Part shown: positions 43,440 through 53,637 of the stretch, piece by piece
How positions within the stretch are numbered: position 1 is the stretch's first letter
How the letters are laid out: each line of letters begins with the position of its first letter
Assembly: GCA_033085395.1 (NCBI GenBank)
Contig: MU853187.1
Location: 175,371 to 239,370, forward strand
Source: Xanthoparmelia taractica
Lineage: Eukaryota > Ascomycota > Lecanoromycetes > Lecanorales > Parmeliaceae
Direction: 5' to 3'
DNA: 64,000 nt
The notes under the pieces: generated by a model
What the model was told of the DNA's origin: nothing
What the model saw: only the letters and a program-made list of their open reading frames with translations
Database searches by the model: none
Position numbers and translations under genes: made by a program

Positions 43440-45403
43440 TATTATTAGAGTTCACAACAGTCTAGGCCACGTTAAATAATACTTTACTATCACGCATATT
43501 AATAGTGAGTACTATGGGATCGCGAGTTACGACTCTTACGAGATCTATTTCCTCTTTAAGATATGTGAGATCTATTATCGCAAGGTCTATAGTAAGTTCA
43601 AAGACTCTCTCATGATTATACGTCTATTCGAACGCGTTTAGATAAATTTTATCGATATAATCTCTACTTCGAACGATGTGTATATTTGAATTTGCTATAT
43701 AAAGGATTATTTTAGCAAGTCTTATATGCTTTTTACTATAACTAACAAGAAGACTCTCACTCTTGCTCGCAATCTTTATTATTAAATTATAACTCTAAAT
43801 GTCTTTGAGATTCTTTAATTAGATAATAACTTCGAGTTTAAGAATATATATCTTAAATTAATACGAAGATATGAGATTAAGATTATTAATAATCGTCTTA
43901 GAAATTCACGAATTTAAGACCTTATCGAATAGACTAATAATATTATAAAGAATAAGATCGCCGCCTGAAAGAGAGAGTATAAGAGCACTTATTGAGCTAA
44001 CATCTTAGAGATATGTAATCGTTTTTAATTTATTATTTTTTATTCTCTGGAAAACTCTAAAAAGCTATAATTATATATCTCTAAATTATTCTAATTTATA
44101 CTTATCGCGCGTCTTAAGAAGAACGCAGTAGAGATATATAACTATTATATGTTATTTGCGACCGAAGATCACTCAAAGCTAACTTCTTTATTTTTAAGAA
44201 ATTACTTTGTAACTTAATAGCATATTTCATAAAGCTATTAAGACTATTTCGTACGAAGTAATCTTTAATCGTAAGTCTAATTATAAGCGTACGTTACTTA
44301 AATTACGTTAGATTAATAAGAATAAGATCGAGAATCAAGAGATCGAAGATAAGATTAATAATGAAATTATTTATGAGGTCGTGAATCAAGAGACTATGAA
44401 ATAACGTATTTAACGATAGCTAAATTTAGAATAAGTAGCTTAAGAAGTAGAAGATAAGAAAGGATATTAAGAGGTCTGGACGTATAGGCTTATTAAGAAT
44501 AGCAATCGAACGCTTTTTGACGAATAGGCCTTAACTACTGAGGAAGAGAAGACTAGCAATGCGATATCTGATTTCTTTACACCCCTTAATCGTAAGTTAA
44601 AAGAGAATCTTTCAGTCGATTTAGATCTATTATCTTCGTATATAGATAGACTTTAAATCGAACAATAACACTCAATAGCTTAGAAATCTATGCTATGTTA
44701 GTAGATTTGAATTAATCAATAATATGCTAATAAACGATTCAAACGATAGTACGATAAGTAACGTTAAATCACTACGTTTAAACTTGAGGATTAAGTTAGT
44801 ATTGCTGTGCCAGCACTCGATCGTATATCTACGAACGATAAACGAATATTTAAAAGAATCATTGGCGTTATAGAGAACTATGATAGCTATTAGATCTAGA
44901 TCAAGTATAGGATACTAAATCGTAACTACTCTATTTCGAAGCTAAATTCTCTATCTTCTCACATCGATATTGAGATCTTAAACCCTTCATTAAGCGATCT
45001 AGTAACTCTTTATCACTATATAATTTAAGAGAGTATTATCGAAAAGATTCTCGTGTATTATAACTATCTAGATTAAAAGACTTGATATTCTACACGTCGA
45101 TATGCGTGTGTTAAGATAGAGATTAAGTGTTCTATTGTCTATCATAATAAAACGAATCAAGATAATACGCCTAACTATTTAAATATCTTAATAATAATTA
45201 TAAAGACTTAACGAAACTATAAAACACGCGATTAAGATTAAGAGATCAAAGAGGCTAAGCGATAACGACGTAATACTATAGGTAGATAAGTTGCTAATAA
45301 GGGAAATAATTTAATTATAGACGATAGTAGTAAGATAACTAGCAAGAACGAAGATTGCAAGTAGAGTAATAGCAATAATAGTAGTAGAAGTAGTAGAAAT
45401 TGA
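43440..45403 (+). pseudogene. Integrase-like transposase remnant (KRBA2/gypsy integrase type)
   Basis: Translating the plus strand through its many stops recovers family landmarks in order: an H2C2-like start (VHNSLGHVK at 43450, then a Cys pair region at about 43560), YMLFTITNKKTLTLARNLYY at about 43720-43790, an integrase-core block (IINNRLRNSRIQDLIEQ, about 43882), HKAIKTISYEVIFNRKSNYK at about 44228, a C-terminal domain (VPALDRISTNDKRIF, about 44810) and a late basic/Cys remnant (TRRYACVKIEIKCSI, about 45090). The first blocks share one frame. The frame changes once between about 44.01 and 44.22 kb, from an indel or an intron. Stops are TAA, TAG and TGA, as expected from Gln/Trp/Arg codon decay. 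It ends at TGA 45401. Confidence 0.72.
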
Positions 45404-45451
45404 GTACTATTTCCATCAAGAAGACGTTATATTCATGAAAAGATATATTCT

Positions 45452-45563
45452 ATTAATGGGCATTTGCCTATGAGACGAGTGTGATGATATCACCAGGAAG
45501 TATCCTCCCGATGAATATCCGTTATATCCATGGGCATGCACGATCCACCGGCGTGATGCAACA
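45452..45563 (-). repeat. Right terminal inverted repeat of the Ginger-like element
   Basis: Inverted copy of the left end, read inward from 45563. It lacks the 19-bp CCATGG-bounded segment. Differences from the left copy are mostly C/T and G/A transitions. Confidence 0.88.
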
Positions 45564-45567
45564 TCTA

Positions 45568-46199
45568 GACTCTTAATCGAGTTATTAATTAGAAATAAAA
45601 GCGTTATTCCGAAAATTTTAATCGATATCTTAATCTACTTAATCGCTTGATCGTATATAATCGCGCTTTATTTAATCGAAATAGAAAATAGCAATATCTT
45701 CGTCGTCTCTCTATAAAGTAAAACTATAATTATTTTACACGCTTTATCTATAACGCTAATCTCGAGTTTTAATATATCGCTTTCGTTAGCTTCTCTCGAG
45801 CTTAAGATTATACTTACTTTTAACGAGAAGACGCGATTAAACTTAGTCGAAGTCTATATAATTATTATCTTAGTTATGAATTAATTAAGTATATAGCTAT
45901 AATTTAACTTTATAGATCTTAGTAGTAATAGCGTTATTTTATCGTTAAGATAGCGAATAACGCTTATTACTTTCGACGAGAGTTAGTAACTTTAGCTCGA
46001 TTATATTATTCTTACTCTCTATTATATCGTACTTAGAATATATAATTAACGATCTAGCTTTTATAAACTTAGCTACGTCGTATCGCTTCGAGAGCAAAAG
46101 ATCGTAACAATTTACATAATTTAGGGTCGCGATAGTTTTTATTATACTTTAACTAAATCGAAGAAGATAGAGAGAGCGATATCTCGCGTCGATAGCATT
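45568..46199. other. AT-rich RIP-like relic
   Basis: About 630 bp of strongly AT-rich sequence beyond the right target duplication, ending abruptly at the 105-bp tandem repeat. No frame or family is recognised. It looks like an older decayed repeat next to which, or into the edge of which, the Ginger-like element inserted. Confidence 0.5.
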
Positions 46200-46443
46200 C
46201 AGGTCTGTTGCCAGCATATCTCTCACTGGAGAGTCATCGCATTTCTAGGCCTATTGATCAGCATATCTCTCGCTGGAGATCAAAGCCACAAAACGACGCA
46301 TTTTCAGGCCTGTGGCCAACACATCTCTTACTGAAGAGTCATCGCATTTCTAGGCCTATTGGCCAGCATATCTCTTGCTGGAGATCAAAGCCACAAATCG
46401 ACGTAGTTTCAGGCCTGTTGCCAGCACATCTCCCGCAGGAGGT
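46200..46443 (+). repeat. 105-bp tandem repeat, 2.3 copies
   Basis: Units start at 46200, 46305 and 46410 (partial) with CAGGYCTGTKGCCARCAYATC. Each unit contains two diverged half-units around CAGCATATCTC. The period is a multiple of three and the plus strand is open across it, giving a 35-residue periodic peptide (SLESHRISRPIDQHISRWRS). Whether that peptide was ever made is unknown. Confidence 0.85.
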
Positions 46444-47839
46444 TTAGTCGTCGCAAGTGGCCAACAGCCCACGGCTATCATTTTCAGTCCTCGTGTGGCT
46501 ATCGTATCGGGATCCCGAGATATATGGCTAGCTGCCTATGTTGTTCACATTCACATACTACTGGATATTAACACTGCAACTTCAACGCCTATGTGGGTCT
46601 TTTATCAGCATATCTCACGGTGCTTGAGGATGAGAGATGTGGTTGTTGAAGAGATGGTGTGAAAGAGTCGGGAAGAATGTAAAGTAGGAGGACGGGGAGG
46701 AGGAACGTAGTAGGGTGATGATATGACATGATGTGGTGAAAATGGCATGCTTGGGCTAGCTTGGAGAAAGTTTGGGAAGGCTGTTGGGAGGACTGTTGGT
46801 GCTAGGGAGGAAAGGAGAGAGAGAGAGAGAGAGAGGAAGGGACAGAGGGAGGGACAGAGAGATAAAGAGAGGGAATCAAGAGATATAGACACGGACGCGA
46901 TCGCACGTATGATATCCGCTCAGCAAACTCCGTCACCTCTACCCGAACCATCCACGAGCGCCACACCATGACGCATTTTTCCTCAAGTCCACACCCTCTG
47001 CAAGCAACGGGCTCTACTTCGCCCTCATGGCAAATACCTGCGAAACGCGCCAAAAAACCGCGCAGAGAGCGCTGCTCCATCCACTCCCTCGAAGTGGCTT
47101 TCTCCGTCTCGACTCGGCCACGATGACCGACCGACTCCCGGAGGAACATGACCGTCGCATCAGCGCTGCAGTATTTTAGAGTTTGGACGCACCGGTGTAT
47201 GAGAAAGAGGGAGGGAGGGCGCAGTGCTGTAGGGAGCGCGGATTAAATATGATAGGTTTAGATGGAATGACTAGAACACGAGCATATCTGAGCGCGTGGT
47301 GCAAAGGCAGAAAAGTGACGGAGTGGGTGAATGATGAACAAGTTCGCTGCGGTTAGATGAATATGGTATGAGGGAGACTGAGTCTAACAGTCTTTGCACT
47401 TTCACATCCGAACGATAGTGAAGGTGCCAGAGGCAACGGGGAGGAAGAGGACGAAAAGTTGGGCGGGGATTCGAAGTGGGAACAAGATGACGGACGAGAG
47501 GCAGGATGAGGAGGAGTCATTGGTCGAGACTGTTGAAAATACTATCCCATGGATAAAAAAGATAAAAGAGATAAAAGAATCCAAACCACGCTCCCTCCGT
47601 CCACCTCAAGGCAGCAAAACGAAACACAGCTTACGCGTTTCGTTGTTCGTCAGCGAAAAGCCAATTTCCCCAAACATTCCTCTCGATCTCCTCACCTCAC
47701 GTACCAACAACCTTACGATCATGCGTGACGTCCGCGATACGGCAGCCATGGAGATCAACTTCCAACAGGGACGCCCACGACCCAACCTGATCACTGCCGA
47801 AGGAGTGCTTGAGTGGATCCCCAAAGCCGACCACGCCCA
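46444..47839. other. Normal-GC accessory stretch without a recognised gene
   Basis: Contains a GA microsatellite-like purine run (about 46810-46875) and a 153-codon open frame (47394-47855), Lys/Glu/Arg-rich with no domain. I do not regard that frame as a supported gene. Confidence 0.4.
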
Positions 47840-48051
47840 GACAAACCCCTGTTAACACTAGAAGGCGATCCACAGTCACCTCGGATTTTGTATTTGTAGT
47901 CGATGCGTTAGATGAATGCGGACGTCAACAAGACATCCGGACTCTTCTCCAACTGCTCACGGAGGCTAGGATCGAACCTAGTGAAAAAAGCAGATTAACT
48001 GGCACGATTGTGTCACGCAGACCTTGCCCTGATCATCCGCAAGAATGGTAG
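47840..48051 (+). pseudogene. NACHT-domain fragment of an NLR-type protein
   Basis: The plus strand encodes SDFVFVVDALDECGRQQDIR followed by TLLQLLTEAR, the Walker B / sensor region of NACHT ATPases as found in fungal NLRs. It stops at 48049-48051. No P-loop is seen upstream and only stop-riddled frames follow. I interpret it as a truncated gene relic on the strand opposite to the larger NLR pseudogene 1.5 kb away. Confidence 0.6.
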
Positions 48052-49537
48052 GTATTACATGTATCGCTCGACCGATCACGATCAATGGCCTTCTACGATC
48101 ACAGAGATTGTGTGTACGAACCTGACAGATCCATCCACCGTGCGCTAACTCGATCATAGAAAGAATCGTATCCTTTGCCAGTGAATCTGCTCCCTCGAGA
48201 CTTTGACAAGCATAATTCTAAAAGTCGGCAAAAGTTGGAGGAGTCGTTGATAACAACGTTGGAAATGATAGGGCTCGAGTCTTTGCAGGACACGTAGCGT
48301 TGCGAGATTTTGTGCTGCGTTATATAGTCAAGTCGGAGAAAGACAATCGCACAAGAGATGTATTACGCTTTTTTCTCAAATTATAAGATAATCTGGATCA
48401 CTGTCTATAAGGTATCTCCGCGATAGTTATCGAGAACGTATGCGGATGTCAGCATAGAAGGCGTCTAGAGTGCAGTGAATGCGATTCTGGATGGTGACCG
48501 AGAAGATCCAGATAATGGTGCTAATCTTCAATTCTTGGGCTCAATGAGGCGAATTCGCGAGATTATCCAAGAAATATATTCAGACCTATATGATGGACGC
48601 AACAGTTGATATCTCTCGCAGAAGCAAAGCACCTGTTAGTTTCAAAGATAGTAAAAATACAAAAGACGACTTTTGGACACATCAATCGGGGAAGACAAAT
48701 CCGATAAAATCGCCACGTCGATGACAACGATTAGGGGAGCCCAGAAGATCGCTCTGAGTCGAAGAATTTCAAGCCCAAAATCCGTATTGTAACAATCGTC
48801 CGAGACCCTACTAGGAGTACTGTCACTAGCCCACCTGTTATAGAGCACGCCCAAGAATAAGGTAATGCAGCACAAGTAAAAGAGTAGAAGAGAGAAATCA
48901 TGAAGACACTGAACAAGAGAGAGATGGTGTCCAGAACGGAATTTATAAAACGTTGAACTATTACGTAACTCCTCAAAGTGAATCAGGAAATGCACCGAAG
49001 CTGCTATAGAAATTTGAAACAAAGGGCCAAGCACAGCACAAATACGAACGAGGCAGACCGATTCGTACAGATAAAGTTTGGTAATAATTGTATATACATA
49101 AATATAGACATCCCTTTCTGACCGAATGAAAGGAATGTTTTCTTGTCAAAATGTATTCTGTCCTGCAATCTTAAATTTGACTTGTTACGGGTAAACGCGG
49201 GCTTTGTGTAGGTAGAGTCATCATGACCAAAATCAACTGCATCCTAAACCCTTGACCTATCTCTTCCCATTCGACCGGCTTTGACAAATCAATCTCGCCA
49301 GCGGGTCGACCTTGTTGACAAGTTCGGCCATCACTCTTACGCGGTCCGGTTGCATAAGCAAGGCGACGAGGAAGGTAATAGAGGCTGAAAATTCTGCAAG
49401 GAAAGCGGAGGTGGGTCGGGATCGCAGAATCGAGGCGGAAGAGACAAACATACAAGATGTCAATCATTTGTTGTCCCTCTCTTTGCTACTATCGCATAAT
49501 AGCTTTAGGCTTGTTGAATCTTAACCGCTTAAGAAAC
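48052..49537. other. Decayed accessory DNA between two NLR remnants
   Basis: Open frames here are interrupted and unassigned. A minus-strand frame at 48642-49034 encodes hydrophobic segments but has no ATG. The region may include further parts of the NACHT fragment, too eroded to name. Confidence 0.4.
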
Positions 49538-51697
49538 TTAATTGAAGTCGACGGCGAACTTGAGTATTAACACCCGTCCCGATGAACAACCAATGGCTAC
49601 TGTCGATGCCGTTACAGCCGAGATTGATAGTCGATATTCTATGGGTAGTCACATTAAGTTCTCTGAATTCCGCGTAATTCAAATATTATCGGAGCTTAAA
49701 TCATAGCCATATTGACGAGGTCTTTTACGATCAACTATGATATACGTAGACATCAAGGCTGACGAAAAATCGAGAATGAATGTCCCGATTTCGGTGTGCA
49801 GATATAAGCTAGTATTATTGAGCGATATATGAAAGAATATCTTGTTAACATCGAGTTTTTAAAGATATATGCCGCTGATTGCATTCCAGATCTTAATGCT
49901 ATTATCGTATGATGCTAACGTAAGATATTTACTATTATGCGAGAAAACGATCGAGGTGATCATATCGCTATGGTCTTCGAGTATCTAAAGACAGGCACTC
50001 CAATCATTTTCTATAGCCGACTTAGTCGTAATCCATTTTGGCTCTTCGCACTCGAAAGATTCTCTTATCAAGCTATGGCTCGGACTAAACATAAGCGCTG
50101 AAACGTAAACTTGAAGAGGGTTGTACTCTATTGCCCATTTATGATCCAGAATAAATCGACGTGCATCTCGAATTAGATTAATCATTAATGCATCTGCTTT
50201 TCCCTAAAGCGACCTTAGAATATCTTCTAAAGAGCAAGATAGGATCACTAATCTAGAGCTAACCTATAGTAAACCCTCCAGCTTAATAATTGATATCACT
50301 CCCTCCGAAATGCCTCTGAGAAGGCTCAGAGCCTCGAGCTAGTAAAGGTATTTCTCTCTCAGGAAATTGTCGACCGCGTTGCCAATTTCAAGGTCGTTCC
50401 TGTCCTTTGCGATATCACTGGAATCCCATTCCCCAAGATGTTCAACCCAGAAGACGCACGAATATCGTACCGCAGCTAATGGGTCTGGATCACGCTGTTG
50501 AATCTGGCCGATAGGAAATCCTGGAGCACGTAAGCTGTATATGTCGCGATGCAGCGTCCGAGACATGATCTCGAGCGATTTCAAAAAAATCGTATGGTGC
50601 ACCTCCGCCAACCCAGAAGGAAAGATTTCGTGTTGTGCATTTTTAAGCACGAAGTCCTTCGCGGACTGATGCACAAAATAGATAGTATGTCCTCGAAGAG
50701 CTAAAAAAGAACCACGTAGTCCTATGATTTCTCTTAGTGATTCGAGATCATCGGCAATATCTTCCAGTGTCTCTATAAAAGACGTCAGTTCTTGTAGCGT
50801 GATAGGTCGGCGTACAATCGTAACTAAAGCAAGTATCCGCTTAGAGAGGTCAACATCGTCCGATGTATATATTTGTTGCATCATTCGCTCATAGACAGAG
50901 TCAAGACCAGGCGGAAACATCTTCAACTTGGCGAGAGTATTCCGTCGTGAGACTGTCTCAAGATTTTGACAAACCAAAGCCACCCAGAGAAACGTGTCAT
51001 TCGCGTTTGAAGATAAATAATCTCGAACAGCGCTTTTCGTTTTATGGTTGTACACCTTTAACTGCGCCAATTCAAGCACTTTATGCTCAATATACATTCT
51101 AACGGCAGCAGAGACGGATTCTGCATTGAGCTCCAAACATAGTCTTAGTTTCTGACCTGCTGTTTCCAGCCGTTCCTCGATCTCCGGCCAGTTACGACTA
51201 GAGACGATCCACCTAATATGAGAAGATACTGATGGTTTCTGGATAATTAAGTTGAGAAGTTGCGATAAGTCTGTTACGCATTCGTCGAGAGCGTCGATGA
51301 CCAAGTAGGTATCCTTCAAGCTCGGGTCTTACAGAATGTTCGTGAAGACCTCGGACAGAGCGACCCAGGCATTTGCATCCTCGAACAGGGTTTTACCAGC
51401 ATGGTCGTACTTCTTCCGCACATGCGAGATAAGCGACGGCTGCTGCTCGACGAGCAGATAGATCAAGCCGCGCAGTACAGCGGTAGCGCTGTTGATCGGG
51501 GAGTCCGTGGCCTGGCAGAAGAAGAATGACAGAAGGCATGTATGAGCAGTCGACTTCTTCAACTTGTCGATAATACCGCAGAGCAGCATCGTCTTGCCTT
51601 TGCCGGGATCGCCCTTGATCCATAGCATTGGGCTTTGCTGATTTCCTTCTAGACCATTAAATTCACGGAATGGCTCGGTCACACCGTTGCCATGCAT
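49538..51697 (-). pseudogene. NACHT/WD40 NLR (HET-E/HET-D-like STAND family), closed by eight nonsense codons
   Basis: A single reading frame of 720 codons runs from ATG 51697 to a final TAA at 49538 without frameshift, but with eight internal stops. It starts near the P-loop (MLWIKGDPGKGKTMLLCGII), then Walker B (TYLVIDALDEC), the NACHT helical part (WIVSSRNWPEIEERL; FLWVALVCQNL), the winged-helix region (ILALVTIVRRPITLQELTSF) and GHTIYFVHQSAKDFV. A linker follows (RFILDHKWAIEYNPLQVYVS, SALMFSPSHSLIRESF) and one WD40 repeat (SIVFSHNSKYLTLASYDNSI with KIWNA), then the family C terminus (VAIGCSSGRVLILKFAVDF). Intact relatives control heterokaryon incompatibility and innate-type recognition, with an N-terminal effector. 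No effector is found upstream of 51697, where the frame meets a stop by about 51745. Stops lie at 51329 and 50339, two between 50339 and 50200, 49985, and three more before the end. Confidence 0.87.
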
Positions 51698-51810
51698 ATT
51701 GAGCGTGTCACATTGCGTCAGCCTTGCGGCTCGAAGGAAGGCTCCTAGTTAGGTGCCATGAAGCTTCCTCTATTCACCTTCTATGGTAAGACTCTTGTAC
51801 GAAGGGCATC

Positions 51811-53146
51811 ATGGAATTGGAAGCACGTCAAGAGACCTCACAAGCTCCGAACCCCAGGCATTCGCTGCCCCTGAGCGAAAATGGAGTCAGAGTCGTGGTC
51901 GTGGCAGCCGTCTTAATCCCTCTTACCAGCGTTGCGGTCGCATTGCGCTTCTATGCGCGGTTTCTGAAGAAGGTTTCATATGGTCTGGAAGACTGGTTTT
52001 TATTGGCATCCACGGTCCATCTTCTCTCTTCTATTGCGCATGGAGCAGAGCCTAACAGTTTCTAAGATCATCTTCTATGCCTACGCGTCCACGGACATAC
52101 TAGCAATCTGCGTAGGCGGCATCGGCTATAACGTCAACGACTTGACATTTGCGCAGCTCCAGAAGGGTCTCAAGGTAAGTCGACAAATCCAAGATAGTGG
52201 AATGGCGGCCAAGTATAGCTGATTTTGGCTTTAGATATTACTTGCTCTTCAGATACTTTATGCGATTGGCCTTGGGCTCATCAAGTGCAGCATTTGCTTG
52301 ATGCTCATTCGGATATTTTTCGTCAAGCACTTCCGAATCGCGGGATACTCGGTGATGGCATTTTGTACGGCATGGACACTCAAGACAATTCTGATTGCGT
52401 TCTTACTCTGCCGTCCTTTGGGCTACAATTGGAACTTGTTGCCCAGTACTGGACACTGTGGCGATCAGCGCTCCGCCTATGCAGCCGTTGGTATTGTTGA
52501 CATTTTCTCGGACGTGGCGATTCTCATCTTACCCCTATTCATGATTTGGAACCTGCAACTACCCACAGTCACCAGGATAGCCTTGACAGCCGTTTTATGC
52601 TTGGGTATTTTGTAAGTCGATTCTGCGAACAGCTCAATCCTAAGTCAAAGTTCAAGTACTGATTCCCAATCGTGAAATAGCACGATCTCGATGAGCATTG
52701 CACGGGTTGTCACAATTTTCGATACCGATTTTAAAGACTTCACCTTCAACACGTACAACTTCTGTTGGCCCGTATTAGAATATGGCGTTGCCATCCTCGT
52801 CTGCTGCGCTCCTCTTCTACGCCCCGTGTTCGAAAAGCATAGCTTTTCCTCACTTCGGAATCGTCTGAAAGGAACTGAGGACTCAAGTGGCAATGCGACG
52901 CTTCAAAACCCAAGCCGGTTGGGCTTTAGTCAATTGGGTGAAGGTGAGATCCCACTGCAGTCGATGGCAGTCCCAACAAGCGTCGCTTCTGTCACGACAC
53001 ACGCACCTCAAATTAAGCATCAGACGATGCTTAATGACGTAGTGCCGAAGGAAAAAGGTATCAAATCTGCGTCCAGGGGAGTCAATTTGCCAGGCCAGAG
53101 TATCACTGTAGAAAGGGGTTGGGATGTCGGTGATGGAAATGTTTGA
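51811..53146 (+). CDS. Seven-TM fungal integral membrane protein ('rhodopsin' domain family, PTH11-like)
   Basis: Four exons, 51811-52014, 52067-52174, 52253-52611 and 52681-53146, with introns of 52, 78 and 69 bp, encode 378 aa. It starts with a polar 25-residue leader and then TM1 (VRVVVVAAVLIPLTSVAVAL). The family motif RFYARFLKKVSYGLEDWFLL follows. Splicing gives LLAST-IIFYAYASTDILAI, GYNVNDLTFAQLQKGLK-ILYAIGLGLIKCSICLM, and later FCTAWTLKTILIAFLLCRPLGYNWN, DIFSDVAILILPLFMIWNLQ and NFCWPVLEYGVAILVCCAPL. The cytosolic tail is Ser/Thr-rich. This large family occurs in secondary-metabolism and pathogenesis loci (as SAT4 or Pth11-like), but ligands are generally unknown. The first intron has a weak donor (GTCCAT); phase and motif restoration support it. 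It lies 114 bp from the NLR pseudogene, divergently oriented. Confidence 0.83.
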
Positions 53147-53637
53147 TACTCTTGGTAGTTGATTCTGCAGTAGTATGCTATCATACTGCATCTAGTGAGA
53201 CTTTGCGTAATTATCGCGACCAGGATTGGGAAGGCGTTGTTGAGCTTTAGGGCTGATAGCTCCTTCTCCATCGGGCTGCTGGCATGCGGGTGGCGGAGCA
53301 GATCTACCACACCTACCTAAGCAGTGAAGCACTCTTCCACACCGCATTGATGCCTAGGACATCACTCTGCGCAGTGCTGATGGAGTTGCCTAGCAAACAA
53401 GAGACTAGTTAGCCTTGGCTCGGAGTAGAAGTCTGGCCACTCGGCCGTCTTGGTAGATCAGTCATCCTTCCACCTCTACGGAGTAGAACGCGTACCACTA
53501 TTTCTCACAGAGAGGTTGATCCCTCACTCCATCCAAACGCTCTGACGTACGGTCTCATCATACGCTACGCACTCTACTAAACAGAATTGGTGATCTAACC
53601 TACCTCAGAGCACATTACCGTGTTCATTGACAGAATC
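53147..53637. other. Intergenic region
   Basis: About 490 bp between the seven-TM gene and the GMC gene, tandem on the plus strand. It probably holds the GMC promoter. No repeats were noted. Confidence 0.45.

Larger units (their letters stand above)
42642..45563 (+). mobile_element. Ginger1-like DNA transposon, RIP-degraded
   Basis: The 2922-bp element is flanked by TCTA at 42638-42641 and again at 45564-45567, a 4-bp target duplication. Its ends are inverted repeats of 128 bp (left, 42642-42769) and 112 bp (right, 45452-45563) starting TGTTGCATCAC. Between them the DNA is very AT-rich and carries a decayed integrase on the plus strand. TGTNR termini, long inverted repeats, a 4-bp duplication and a gypsy-integrase-like enzyme together are the known description of Ginger1 elements. 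The inverted repeats keep normal composition and readable similarity while the interior is eroded. Superfamily assignment is inference from these traits. The element is certainly inactive. Confidence 0.8.

Noticed and set aside
43440..45403. The Ginger-like integrase remnant as an LTR retrotransposon pol gene
   Set aside because: No reverse transcriptase or LTRs are seen, and the element ends are inverted repeats with a 4-bp duplication.
46605..46892. A Ser/Leu/Pro-rich 95-codon frame
   Set aside because: It arises from the complement of the GA-rich purine run.
47394..47855. A 153-codon plus-strand frame
   Set aside because: It is Lys/Glu/Arg-rich with no domain and overlaps the start of the NACHT fragment frame; it is not supported as a gene.
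48642..49034. A 130-codon hydrophobic minus-strand frame
   Set aside because: No ATG in frame, no upstream exon, and it lies in decayed DNA; left unannotated as a gene.
51783..52055. A 90-codon plus-strand frame overlapping the seven-TM gene start
   Set aside because: It is out of frame with the conserved membrane protein and carries no motif of its own.
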